This document shows positions 33,638-43,798 of a stretch of DNA of 64,000 bases, piece after piece. Numbering within the stretch: position 1 is the stretch's first letter; every line of letters starts with the position of its first letter. The position numbers and the translations under genes are program-made. The notes beneath the pieces were generated by a model that had not been told where the DNA came from, searched no databases, and saw nothing but the letters and a program-made list of their open reading frames with translations. This DNA is from Guillardia theta CCMP2712 (lineage: Eukaryota; Cryptophyceae; Pyrenomonadales; Geminigeraceae). The DNA is taken from contig NW_005434551.1 of the NCBI RefSeq assembly GCF_000315625.1, positions 94,324-158,323 of the forward strand. The letters are read 5' to 3'.

Positions 33638-34517
33638 GGTTATGGGCCCCGATTACATGCTCAATCATGTTGATCTTATATTTGGTTAGTTGAATTGTTT
33701 ACTGGAGTTTTTTCTTTCTTGGTATTGTTTTCCCGTTGCTGTTGAAAATTCATGCAAATTCTATCAAGCTTTACACATTCGGATGACTCCTCTCTTCAAT
33801 CAGGCTCTCTTTCTAGCCGCAAGTTTAGGCCTCTCATCTCAGCCTCAATTTGTTTGATTGATCTTCGAATAGGAAAAACAAGCCTTTCCCCAGCCAGATT
33901 GGTCGGTCGAATATCTGCTTAACCGTGTGGAAACGCACTTGAAGCTGATTCGATTCTTATTTTTCTTGATCTTTGAGTAGGATCAAATGGAACTACCAGG
34001 AGATCTGGCGGAAGTTTTCATGTCATGGAGCTAGGCTGTGGCATGCATAACTGGAGCTACTTCTGGATCGGCGAACAAGGTACAACTGCACAACAATCTT
34101 CGAATGCCTTGAAACGGATGTTCCAATCTCGCGGCAGCAATCTCTGGTCACAAGTTCTTTACGGTTCAAAATTTATCTTTTGGTCTTCAAATGCCGGCGG
34201 GCACGCTCTCTCTCTCTCTCTCTCTGTTATCTGAACTCCGAAGTTCTCTCCTCAGACTCTCTTATCTTATCCTCCTTCTCTCGTCACTGACTTGCATCAG
34301 CTCGCCAGGCATCTCCCTTATCTCTGCACTGCACATCTAATAGCCCTGCATGAAAATCTTCTTCAGAATGGACTATCCTTGAATGGTTATTGCCCACTCA
34401 GCATGACTGTGAACTTGACGTTGTATCATCGTATCTTGACTTGGATCTGCTGACATTCTTGTTTGTGTGACTTTCTGACGTCCGATGTAACGTACTATTT
34501 CAGAAACTCGGGGGGAG

Positions 34518-34843
34518 GATGGAACGTATGCCAGCCGTGCCAGTCAGATAGCGCCGAGTTAACAAAAACTCTCCTGTAAACCAAGACGACTTACGTGGCG
34601 AGGCGGCATGTAGTACGTGGGATGAAGAGGGGACTTTCCTAGCCGTCTTGCTAAGGTCCTCTCATGTCTGGATGCTTGGGTTTCACATCCTAGCATACAG
34701 TCTATCTCTCATGTGCTCCTCAATGCTGGTTTTTGTGTGCATTAAACTCGGTCTTGAGCAAAAACTGTCTTGTTACAACTAAGGTCGATGTGACGTCTGC
34801 GTGACTTTGGACTAGTACAAGTCTAACAAACTTGTATTCCGTC
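34518..34843 (+). repeat. Terminal repeat 3 (326 bp)
   Basis: Same length and ends as repeats 1 and 2. Followed by T and then ACAGT, the candidate target-site duplication, inside a GC-rich island. Confidence 0.9.
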
Positions 34844-34844
34844 T

Positions 34845-35290
34845 ACAGTGACTCACGGTGATCCGATCGGACTCGGACCGGTGAGCCCGGCCCCGGGCCG
34901 CCGGGCCGGGGCCCCGCCGGGCCGGCGGCCACCGTGCCAGGGCCCGGCGGCCTGAGCCCCGGCCGGTGACCTCACAGAGTCAGTGGGCCCGAGTCGGACC
35001 GTACTACGCCGTCCTACCGACGGTCACGGTCCGGGCCACCGTTGCCCCGCCGGCCCCTGGCAGTGAGTCTGCCGCGCGCCGCCTGGCCCCGGGCCGCGGG
35101 CCGGATCACACTGGTGACCTAGTAGGCTGCGGTGAGCGCTGCGGCAGTACTACCGTCTGTACCACGGCCCGGAGTCAGCGAACTGCCTCCCGGGCCCACC
35201 GCCAAGTCCGATCGGGAGGCGGCACTGACTGATGACGCGGCCTACTGCCAGTCACGGTAAATTCACAACCGTGACTAACAACGGTTCGTT
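34845..35290. other. GC-rich palindrome-dense island
   Basis: Rich in GGCCCCGGGCC, CGGTCACGG and GTACTAC words. It looks like the right half of the island split by the LTR-type element, whose left half is 31960-32099. No gene. Confidence 0.5.
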
Positions 35291-36401
35291 AAAAAGATAT
35301 TTTAATGCTATATCGTTTTTAGTTGAGAGGAGCGGCCCGGCCGGGTAAATCCTAATGACCGGTGAGTGGGAGGTGGCGTCTACTAGGATTGCCTCTATGT
35401 GCGAGGGTAGGGGTGTAGCGATAAGAAGTTGCAGGTTAAATTAAGAAATTAAGAGCACATTAACGAGTGAAATCATTGGATTACCTGGATTAATTCAAGG
35501 TGCTCTTGATTAAGATCAGGGTCTCCAGGAATTAAGAAATTACAAGGTGAGTCCCTCGATGCACGTGCAGGGGTTACAAGGGGTGTAGACCACGGGCGGT
35601 AGGGTTGTCATCCAAATTGTATTAGGTGGGCAAGGAAATCTGCCAACTTGCATTAGAATAATATATTAAAGAGGCTCACATAAAGTCACGTTTGGCGTAT
35701 CTGTTGTAGTCAGCGATGGGGTCAGGTTGGATCACCCTACCCCTAGATTGATACTTCAATGCCCCAAGCTCCCAAACCTGTACCTCCAATCCGCTGCCTG
35801 CAAGTATCACCCCACCCCCTTGTTTCCCATGGAGTACCCTCCAAACTGTACCTTCACCTTCCCACTTCGCATCGCCTTTCAATCATCAAAAGCAAGGCTA
35901 CAAACACCCACCTTCCGATCAAAATAGTACCCTAGTACCCCGAATTTTGCCTCGTGAAAGTACCGGTTTAAAGAGGATGGACCCCTACAATTCATCATCA
36001 ATCTCGTGCACCCCTACCCCACACCCTCCGCCCTTCCCATGCGTTTTTTTCCACCACTTGCCCGCGCGCAGTGCCACAAAGCTCAGCATGCAACTTGTTC
36101 GGCTCCTGTAGCTGCTCCTCCATTTCGATCAAATGCATGCATGCATGCTAGCGAGCCTGTCTGCGACTCTTCTCATCTTTGTCAGTCTTTTGTTCCTCGT
36201 TTCTTATTCACTGCCTTGTCTTGAAGAATTCTTGTTTTCTTCGTGCTTCTTGTAGCACCCATCTTTTTCCATTGATTTTATGGGTTGTTGTATTACGTGC
36301 TCTTCGTTTGCCTCCTTTGCTTTTACAGCTTTCTCATCGTTTACGTTCTTTTTGCCCGAATTCTTATCTTTGCTGAATGGTATCAACAGGAATTATCCAA
36401 G
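35291..36401 (+). promoter_or_regulatory. 5' flank and probable 5'UTR intron of the EF-3 gene
   Basis: CACCCTACCCC, CACCCCACCCCC, TACCCTAGTACCCC and CACCCCTACCCCACACCC blocks lie between about 35540 and 36025. The bases just before the start read TATCAACAG then GAATTATCCAAG then ATG, which looks like a 3' splice site 12 bases upstream of the start codon. Confidence 0.45.
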
Positions 36402-39400
36402 ATGAGTGCTGAAGAAGAGTCCAAGGCTCTCAAGAAGTCGTATTCCTTCGACAATGTCAAGTTCTCGGCCGTCGATCTTCACGAGGTCGATATGAAGGAC
36501 ATTGGTGCCATTCAGAAGGCAATGACGGCTCTTGCTTCTGAGATGCCTGCTGAAATGGCTCGTTTCACTGCTGATGACATGGCAAAGACGGTCAAGGCAG
36601 CGGGACCGAGATCAATGACCCAATCTGGAGCTCTTGAGAAGATTAAGACCATGATCGAAGACAACAAGACCAAGGAGAATGCCTTCATCGTGATCTCTTC
36701 TCTTGCTTCGGAGGCGGGTACTGTTGTTGAGCCCTTCATGGTATCGTTTCTTCCAGCTTGCTTAGAGGGAACTTCGCACAAAAAGAACGAAGTCAGGGCA
36801 GCGGCCGAAGATGCAGCTAGCGACATTGTAGACATGGTTTGCAGCTGGGGAGTCAAGGCAATGCTTCAAATGTTGATGGTAGGTGCCAAGGAGACCAAGT
36901 GGCAGACAAAAATGATCTCCCTGAGGCTTATTGGCAAATTGGCTGAGAAGCACCCTTACTCGTTTTCTCGTTGCTTGCATGAGGCTATCGCAGTGATCAG
37001 TGAAGGTATGTGGGATACAAAGAAGGACGTGAAAGAAGCAGCTGCTTCTGCTATGCAAGCAGCTTGCGACAGCGTCTCGAACCGTGACATTAAGCCTTTC
37101 GTTCCAGCTTTGATCAATGCCATCCAGAACCCGGAAGAGGTTCCCGAGACTGTTCACAAATTGTCTGCCACTGTTTTTGTGCAATCAGTCGATTCGCCAG
37201 CACTTTCCATCACGGTTCCTATTCTCTTGAGAGGCAGCACTGAAAAGAAGACAGAAATTAAGCGGAAAGTGTGCGTCATCGTCGACAACATGTCAAAGCT
37301 GATTGATGAGCACAGAGAGGCTAAACCTTTTTTGCCTGAACTCATGCCTGCTATTAAGCGTCTGTCGGATGAGATGTCTGATCCAGAGGCAAGGACTATG
37401 GCAAACAAGGCGCTCAAGACCTTGCAGAATCTTCAGGAAGCAATCGAAACCGAAGAAAGCGCCAAGTCGATGCCACCAGATGTATGCATGGCTGCACTTC
37501 TTGAAGTTCTTTCTGCGACTGTCCCAAGTGCCCCTCTGACTGAGAATACTTTCACTGCTTTCATGGAGTACATTGCAGTTGTTATTAGCTCTATGGCCTG
37601 CGATTTGTACTTCGATGAATTCGAATGGAAGTTCATCGCCGTTTGCCCATATCTTGCGCCTTTTATGCCGGAGCAAGATGCTGTCAATGTGTTCACAGCT
37701 CTTCATGCAAGGTGTTACAAGGAGGCTATGCCCAGAGATGCTGCTGAGGACGAAGAAGATGAAGGCGAAGACCTCTGTAACTGTGAGTTCTCACTTGGTT
37801 ATGGTGCCAAAATCCTTCTCAACAACACTCGTCTTCATTTGAAACGGGGTAAGAGGTATGGTATCTGTGGCCACAATGGATGCGGCAAGTCAACCCTGAT
37901 GCGAGCAATTGCGAACGGACAAGTTGACAACTTTCCTCCTCCAGAAGTTCTGAAAACTGTGTATGTTGAGCATGACATTCAGGGTGACCTTTCGGATTTA
38001 AACATCGTTGATTACGTCTGCAAGTTGGTTCCTGACCGCAGCAGAGACGAAATCGTTGCAAAGCTCGATGAATTCGGCTTCAAGGATGATGACAGCTCCC
38101 CTGCCTGGATTCGTGCAAACATTTCTGGCCTTTCTGGAGGTTGGAAGATGAAACTTGCGTTGTGCAGAGCTATTTTGATGAATGCAGACATTTTGCTTCT
38201 TGATGAGCCAACGAATCACTTGGATGTTAAGAACGTTGCTTGGCTCGAAAATTTCCTTGTCAGCCAGGACAAAGTGACGTCATTGATCATCACCCATGAT
38301 TCTGGATTCTTGGATCGCGTTGTGACTCATATCATTCATTATGAGGACAATCGTAAGTTGAAAAATTACAAGGGCAATCTGTCCGCTTTTGTCAAGCGCG
38401 TTCCCAAGGCCAAGACCTACTACGAGTTGAGTGATGAGAACATCAGCTTCACCTTCCCTGAACCTGGTCTCCTTGACGGAATCAAGTCGAAGGGCAAGGC
38501 TATCATCAAGATGGACAAGTGCACATACCAATATCCAGGTAGAGACAAGCCGACTGTATCCGACATCACTCTCCAGGCATCTCTGTCATCGCGTGTTGCT
38601 GTGATTGGACCTAATGGCGCTGGAAAGTCCACCATCATCAAGATGTTCTGCGGTGAGACCAAGCCTACGTCGGGAATCGTATGGCGCCACCAGAACATGC
38701 GTATCGCTTATGTTGCCCAGCATGCATTCCATCACTTGGAGAACCACCTTGACCAGACGCCCAATGAGTACATCCAGTGGAGATATTCCTCGGGAGAAGA
38801 TCGTGAAGCTAATGAGCAGGAAGGCAAGAAGCTTACTGAGCAAGAAGAAGCTGATCTTCAGAAAGTTCACGTCATCAGGAACGAGGATGGTACCGTGGAG
38901 AAGAAGATCGTTGAAGCCCTCCGCTCACGTCGCAAAACGAAACGTTCGTACGAATACGAAGTCAAGTGGTTGAACAAATCTGAGGAGCACAACTCCTGGA
39001 TTGAGAGGGAAAAACTTGAGGAGATGGGATGGGCTAAGATGGTACAGAGGTTGGATCAGCAGGAGGCCTTGAGATTGGGTCTTGCCGCCCGTCCTTTGAC
39101 CACCAAGTTCGTGGAGAAGCAGTTGGTCGACATGGGCCTGGAGGCTGAGTTTGCTACTCACTCTCGCATCCGAGGCTTGTCGGGAGGACAGAAGGTCAAG
39201 GTGGTGATCGCTGGTGCTATGTGGAACAATCCTCATATCCTGGTTATGGACGAGCCCACCAACTACCTCGACCGCGACTCCCTCGGGGCCTTGGCTGGAG
39301 CCATCCGCAAGTACGGAGGAGGCGTCGTTCTTATCTCCCACAACCGCGAATTCACCGAGGCTCTCTGCCCTGAGCGCTGGGTTGTTGAGAACGGCAGGCT

Positions 39401-39605
39401 TCTTAGGGAGGGAGAGGTTGCCGCTGATGAGAAGATTGACCTCAATGGCAATGCCACACCCGACGAGGTCACCGACTCGCTCGGCAACGTGATCAAGGTG
39501 AAGAAGGAGAAGAAGCTCACGGCCCGCGAGCAGAAGAAGCTCGAGAAGAAGAAGGCTCAGCGAAGAGCCGCCGGCCTCCCCTCCGACTCCGAGGAGGACG
39601 ATTAA
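36402..39605 (+). CDS. Translation elongation factor 3 (eEF3)
   Basis: 1067 aa in one uninterrupted exon, the usual eEF3 size. An N-terminal HEAT-repeat region runs to about residue 420. Two ABC ATPase cassettes follow, each complete: GHNGCGKST (about 490), LSGGWKMKL, LLLDEPTNHLD; and GPNGAGKST (about 736), LSGGQKVKV, VMDEPTNYLD. A chromodomain-like insertion (YEYEVKWLNKSEEHNSWI, about 845-890) sits in the second cassette, as in fungal eEF3, and the C-terminus is a Lys-rich basic tail. Role: ribosome-bound ATPase that helps E-site tRNA release and late translocation in the cytosol. The frame stays open upstream, but MSAEEE at 36402 follows a splice-like CAACAG and begins the conserved protein. 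It is intronless in a region where other housekeeping genes have many introns. Confidence 0.95.
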   Translation: MSAEEESKALKKSYSFDNVKFSAVDLHEVDMKDIGAIQKAMTALASEMPAEMARFTADDMAKTVKAAGPRSMTQSGALEKIKTMIEDNKTKENAFIVISSLASEAGTVVEPFMVSFLPACLEGTSHKKNEVRAAAEDAASDIVDMVCSWGVKAMLQMLMVGAKETKWQTKMISLRLIGKLAEKHPYSFSRCLHEAIAVISEGMWDTKKDVKEAAASAMQAACDSVSNRDIKPFVPALINAIQNPEEVPETVHKLSATVFVQSVDSPALSITVPILLRGSTEKKTEIKRKVCVIVDNMSKLIDEHREAKPFLPELMPAIKRLSDEMSDPEARTMANKALKTLQNLQEAIETEESAKSMPPDVCMAALLEVLSATVPSAPLTENTFTAFMEYIAVVISSMACDLYFDEFEWKFIAVCPYLAPFMPEQDAVNVFTALHARCYKEAMPRDAAEDEEDEGEDLCNCEFSLGYGAKILLNNTRLHLKRGKRYGICGHNGCGKSTLMRAIANGQVDNFPPPEVLKTVYVEHDIQGDLSDLNIVDYVCKLVPDRSRDEIVAKLDEFGFKDDDSSPAWIRANISGLSGGWKMKLALCRAILMNADILLLDEPTNHLDVKNVAWLENFLVSQDKVTSLIITHDSGFLDRVVTHIIHYEDNRKLKNYKGNLSAFVKRVPKAKTYYELSDENISFTFPEPGLLDGIKSKGKAIIKMDKCTYQYPGRDKPTVSDITLQASLSSRVAVIGPNGAGKSTIIKMFCGETKPTSGIVWRHQNMRIAYVAQHAFHHLENHLDQTPNEYIQWRYSSGEDREANEQEGKKLTEQEEADLQKVHVIRNEDGTVEKKIVEALRSRRKTKRSYEYEVKWLNKSEEHNSWIEREKLEEMGWAKMVQRLDQQEALRLGLAARPLTTKFVEKQLVDMGLEAEFATHSRIRGLSGGQKVKVVIAGAMWNNPHILVMDEPTNYLDRDSLGALAGAIRKYGGGVVLISHNREFTEALCPERWVVENGRLLREGEVAADEKIDLNGNATPDEVTDSLGNVIKVKKEKKLTAREQKKLEKKKAQRRAAGLPSDSEEDD

Positions 39606-39737
39606 GTGTTGCATGCATGGACTGATTTCAGCATTGCTGTGTCGTTGGTTCTGTTTGGTTAAAGTAGCTGCTCGAGAAATACATCATAGCAAGTTCCAAT
39701 GCTGTGTCGTCGCTTTGACTGAGTGCGAGCTCAGTCC

Positions 39738-41322
39738 TCACTTCAATGTCTCTGCAAGGGTAGTAAACATCTTCGTCCCCCACCCTCCTCCCCTCCATCT
39801 TGTTCTCACCGTCTCGACAATGTGACCACCAGCCTTGGCCATCTCAAAGAGACTTGCAAGCTCATCTTGTGCGCGAGAAGGAGCTGAAGCTGCGGCAGTC
39901 GGCGGTGCTGGGAAAAGGTGAAAAGGCGAAGTGGAAGAAGCTGCAGGACCTTCCTCCACCACCTCAACTCCTTCCACCATCTGTCTGCATGATATGCCCT
40001 TCCTCACAAGAGCGCGTTTGAGCCGCTGCAGATGGGCCCTTGCCTCCTCGACCTGTGAGATTTGGGGAATATGAGAGAAGCCTCGTCCATCTTGCTGTGC
40101 TACCTCCAGTCTCAGATCTTCCAGATCTTCGATTTTCTGCTTCCTTTGAAGGTCATATGACTCCTTCAGAGTTTGAAATATCTCCATCGCTGTTGCGTAC
40201 TGCTCTCGGGTGCTAACATTGTTGTCAGAATACACGGCAGAATGGCAAGTTGCCCTGACCTTTCAAACTCCTCCGACTTTGCCTGTATCTCTTCCTCGCT
40301 GCTGCGAGTTCGAGAGATGGATGGGGTATAACTTCTTGTTCTGATGATTTTCGTGTTGTCGCTGGAGAAGCTGGAAGTGGTCCTCGGCACGGCCACCAGA
40401 CTTTCAGACCTTGAGAAGAGATCGCGATGAGAGAACTTGATCCTGACGCTCCTTGCCTCCTCGTCAAACTTCAATCTCGGCCTGCAAGAGAGAGAGGTGA
40501 CTCAAGTCGAGACAAGCCCCCGACAAAGCAACAAGTCATCGACCTGGAATATGTGACCTTGGAGACGAAAGGAATCTTCTGGATTTGGACGCAAACATCT
40601 CTGATGTCAACTAGCCGAACGGGTTTGCCTTCCCTGCCAACCACAATCACGTCTTGCTCTTGATTGTCTGCCCGTCCATGACGAAGTATCCCAGCATTGA
40701 CTGAATACTTCCCGCCAGGCTTCGACAGCAAGAAATCTCGAAATTCAAGCGAGTCAGACTTGAGCTTGTCCAACTCAACATCTTGCAGTTCACAGAAGCA
40801 GTTGTAATAGGGCCAATACACCTCTTCATGCATCGCATTCAATGTCTCGTTTCTGCTTGCTCCTTCGCTCTCCGAGCTGTGTGCGGATGTAGTTCGGTTT
40901 GGGCGAGTGACTGCCATGCCGGGGAAGGTGTACGTCTCATCAGCCTTGGCCTTGGCTTGCATGGCAGAACGGCTGAAGGAGGAGCCGGACAGGGAGGAAG
41001 AGCGAGCAAAGGCTGACTTTCTCACCCAAGTTCTCGTCGGCTCTGCCTCTTCCCGTCTGCTCTCAGTGCTGGGGGCTGGTTGGGGTGACAAAGTCCAGCT
41101 GGACTCTGAATTTGAATCTTTATGCTTAGAGCCCGAGGCCATGTTGTCAACATCAGAAGCACTCAACGACCTCCCGATCTGCATCCCGTGACTTCGCTCT
41201 CTCTCATCGTGCTTTGAACGATGCCGCCCATCGCTCTGTTCTGAAGATCTCATAGATGGCTTGTCATGGAAAGAGTATCGAACATGTTTCTCCCTATCCT
41301 CCCTCGCCGACCGATAGCTCAT
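39738..41322 (-). CDS. Unknown Ser/Arg-rich protein with coiled-coil segment
   Basis: Exon 1 runs from 41322 to about 40539 with a phase-2 donor, splicing to an exon starting near 40486 (TYSR joined to PRLKFDEEARSV). Further exons reach the EQYATAMEIFQTL segment and a possible stop at 39738. The N-terminal 200 residues are rich in Ser, Arg and Glu and low in complexity. A more compact middle part (VYWPYYNCFCELQDVELDKL, VIVVGREGKPVRLVDIRDV) looks folded, and the C-terminal part is a charged, heptad-like helix (LQRKQKIEDLEDLRLEV). I do not recognise the family. It converges on EF-3, and its last exon border is unsure. Confidence 0.55.
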
Positions 41323-41359
41323 CTACGACAACAGAGACTCAGAGGCAGATGTTTCTCGA

Positions 41360-41695
41360 GTACTACTCTCCCATCCTATCTCTGCTCTCCTCTCCCCTAC
41401 CCCCTCTCTTTTCTCTTCTCACTGTTCTCTCTTCTCTCTTCTGCCCTACCCTCTCTCTTTTCTCTTCTATTTCTGATCTCTTCTCTCTTCTCTCTCCTCT
41501 CTCCTCTCTTCTCTCTACTCTCTACTCTCTTCTCTCTCCTCTCTTCTCTCTTCTCTCTCCTCTCTCCTCTCTTCTCTCTCCTCTCTTCTCTCTACTCTCT
41601 TCTCTCTTCTCTCTTCTCTCTCTTCTCTCTCCTCTCTTCTCTCTTCTCTCTTCTCTCTTCTCTCTGCTCTCTTCTCTCTTCTCTCTCTCGTCTCA
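41360..41695 (+). repeat. CT-rich microsatellite, (CTCTT)n and (CTCTCCT)n variants
   Basis: Almost pure C and T made of TCTCTTC and TCTCTCC units. The long Ser/Leu/Phe open frames on both strands are artefacts. It lies just upstream of the minus-strand gene starting at 41322. ACTACCCTAGG and CCACCCC blocks follow at about 41740-41790, between it and the plus-strand gene starting at 42017. Confidence 0.95.
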
Positions 41696-42016
41696 TTCCA
41701 CCTCAAATCGCGGTTTCACGAAGGACAAACATCAAAGTCTTGACTACCCTAGGACCTCCACCCCTTCCATCCCCTTTAAAACTACCCCTTCTTTGTTTGC
41801 ACTCTGAGATGGAACATGAGCGGGCGCAACAGAAGCCATGGTGAGAGGAGAAAGGAGGGAGGGAGGAAAAGGAGGAGACCAGTCAGGGAGAGAGAGGAGA
41901 AGCATGGTAGACGAGTGAAGAGGAGGAGAAGCATGGTAGACGAGGGAAGAGGGGCAGACTAGACCTCAGACTCGATATCAATCTCTTCCAAGAGTATGTA
42001 ACTGGGTCTTGACTCC

Positions 42017-43628
42017 ATGACAGGGGCTGATGTGGGAAGGAACTTGGCAGTCTTCATCATGCTTGTCTCGCACCTGAGGGAAACTCTTCAGTTCAGCACC
42101 ATGACCATGACTCCCAAGTTGAAAAGCCTCTCTGCCGGATCATCGTCAAGATTGCTTGCAGGGAGGCCAACAAGAAGTTCTCACTTGAACACTTATGCGA
42201 GCTCATGGGATAGACCACACCTCAAACCAGAGCTCGAGAAACATATCAAGTATCTTACAGATCACGTCGTGACAGAGAGAGTCAGCTTCCTCACGAGTCA
42301 AGTCCATGCTCCGGTCATCAGGTTGAAAGATCGCTTCCTCGACAAGCACGGCGTCGAAGTGTATGTCAAACGAGAAGACATGATCGACCAACACATCTCA
42401 GGGAACAAGTGGAGGAAGCTCAAGTACAACATGTTGCATGCACTTTATTCCGGTCGTGAGGTAATTCTACAACCACATTGGAGGTCGCTCACCGAGTTAC
42501 CCAGTGCATCATTACATTTGGAGGAGCTTTCTCGAATCACATAGCGGCAACAGCTGCGACTGCCAGCAAGTGTAAAATGTTGTCGAGATCCGTTGCTGGT
42601 GAGTGCGGCTGACGACAGTTTGTGAAACATAGGAAAGCTATCGGTATCATACGAGGAGAAGAGCTGTCGGAGCAGCCTCTGAACCCCACACTTGCTGCCG
42701 CCGCCGCCAACGGCATGATCTTCAAGTTCATCAACAGAGAAGAGTGATACGGGCGCAATGGAGCGATTGAAACACTCATGTTTGGGCAGATATCGCCTGT
42801 TAACAAGCAAGAGCGAAGATGTTCGCCTACATCCTGCTATTCGCGAGCTAGAGCTGGAGCATGGGCCATGTCGCAAACCTGAAACAACAGACGTGACGGT
42901 CGTGTAACTACTTGGCAGGCCATCTTGTTCCCGAGGGAGGAGCCAACTGGCTCGGAATGTACGGCTGTTCTGAAATCCTTCGGGACGTAGAACTTGCCTC
43001 GAGCTCGCATGATCTTCGTGAGTTTGACATCGTGTGCACTGCTTGTGGCACTGGATCAACCCTAGCGGGTCAGTGAAACGCATCTGCTCTCGTGGCATGA
43101 GGATGAAGGGAGTACTTTGCAGGAATGTCTCTTGCAGCAGCTCCCGAGAACAGACTGATCGGTTTCCCTGTGTTGAAGGGAGCACAGTTCTTAGAGAGCG
43201 ACGTAGAGGAGCAGCTTCAGTGGTGAGCTTTTGCCCAATGTTGTTCTCCAAGTGAGTAGAGCTCTCGGCATGGCATGGCAGGTGGGTAGATGATGCCGCT
43301 TCTTTCCAAACGTGCAAGGACAAGATCACTTTCGATTTCAATGCTCACGGGGGTGGATATGGGAAGTACAACACGGGACTGCTCAGCTTCATCAGCACGT
43401 ATAAGTTGTGAGATGCTGTTTCAGCATTTGATGACAGAGAGCAGGTTCTACGAGACCCATGGGATCAAGCTGGATCCTATCTACACGGGAAAGATGATGA
43501 AGGGCATCTACCAACTCATCCAACAAGGTCAAATCGCAGACTCTCGCGTGCTGGCGATCCACACGGGCGGGTTGCAAGGGATCGCAGGCGTGGAGCTCAA
43601 GACAGGAAAGAAGTTGTTCGACTCTTGA
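42017..43628 (+). CDS. PLP-dependent ACC deaminase / D-cysteine desulfhydrase family enzyme
   Basis: Exons 42017-42460, 42505-42569, 42633-42743, 42790-42869, 42919-43068, 43123-43222, 43282-43398, 43445-43628; 416 aa, all phases consistent. Fold-type II (tryptophan-synthase-beta-like) landmarks: VYVKREDMIDQHISGNKWRK, with the PLP-binding lysine in GNKWRK; ITFGGAFSNHIAATA; GIIRGEEL; PEGGANWLG; CTACGTGSTLAG, the phosphate-binding glycine loop; LDPIYTGKMM; and AIHTGGLQG. The first about 70 residues are Ser/Arg-rich and could be an organelle-targeting extension, with alternative ATGs at about 42101 and 42107. The family either opens 1-aminocyclopropane-1-carboxylate to ammonia and 2-oxobutyrate or splits D-cysteine; the sequence alone does not tell which. 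Confidence 0.88.
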
Positions 43629-43798
43629 GCATGACGGGAGAAACATGCAGGAAGTGAGGAGGAGCGGTGTGCCGCACAAAAGGGATACGAGAGGCCTTGC
43701 TGAGAAGACGATTGTAAGATTTAGAAAGCGATTCGAAAGGAGGAGAGGGTAGAGAGGCTCATGGTACACAGCTGGACAAGGAGCTGGAGTAGCTCGCC

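Larger units (their letters stand above)
32100..34843. mobile_element. Tandem non-coding LTR-type element (TRIM-like): LTR-int-LTR-int-LTR
   Basis: Three 326-bp direct repeats (32100-32425, 33312-33637, 34518-34843) alternate with two nearly identical internal units (32426-33311 and 33638-34517, differing by a 6-bp indel). The terminal repeats start GATGGAACG and end ATTCCGTC, a short inverted pair. A purine-rich GGGGGGAG tract directly precedes the second and third repeats, as a polypurine tract would. ACAGT flanks the whole unit (32094-32098 and 34845-34849), one base from each end. No gag, protease, reverse transcriptase or integrase is encoded; the longest plus-strand frame is an identical 69-codon ORF in both units (32819-33028, 34025-34234). 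The orientation follows the polypurine tract. Classification as TRIM is inference. Confidence 0.72.

Noticed and set aside
32100-34843. CRISPR-like or satellite array
   Set aside because: Only three long direct repeats with about 880-bp near-identical spacers; the ends, purine tract and flanking duplication fit an LTR-type element better.
38925-39614. 229-codon antisense frame over the 3' end of the EF-3 gene
   Set aside because: A shadow of a conserved coding region, Leu/Val-rich with no recognisable domain.
41256-41844. Ser/Leu-rich frames over the CT microsatellite
   Set aside because: Pure repeat translation, open in several frames on the same tract.
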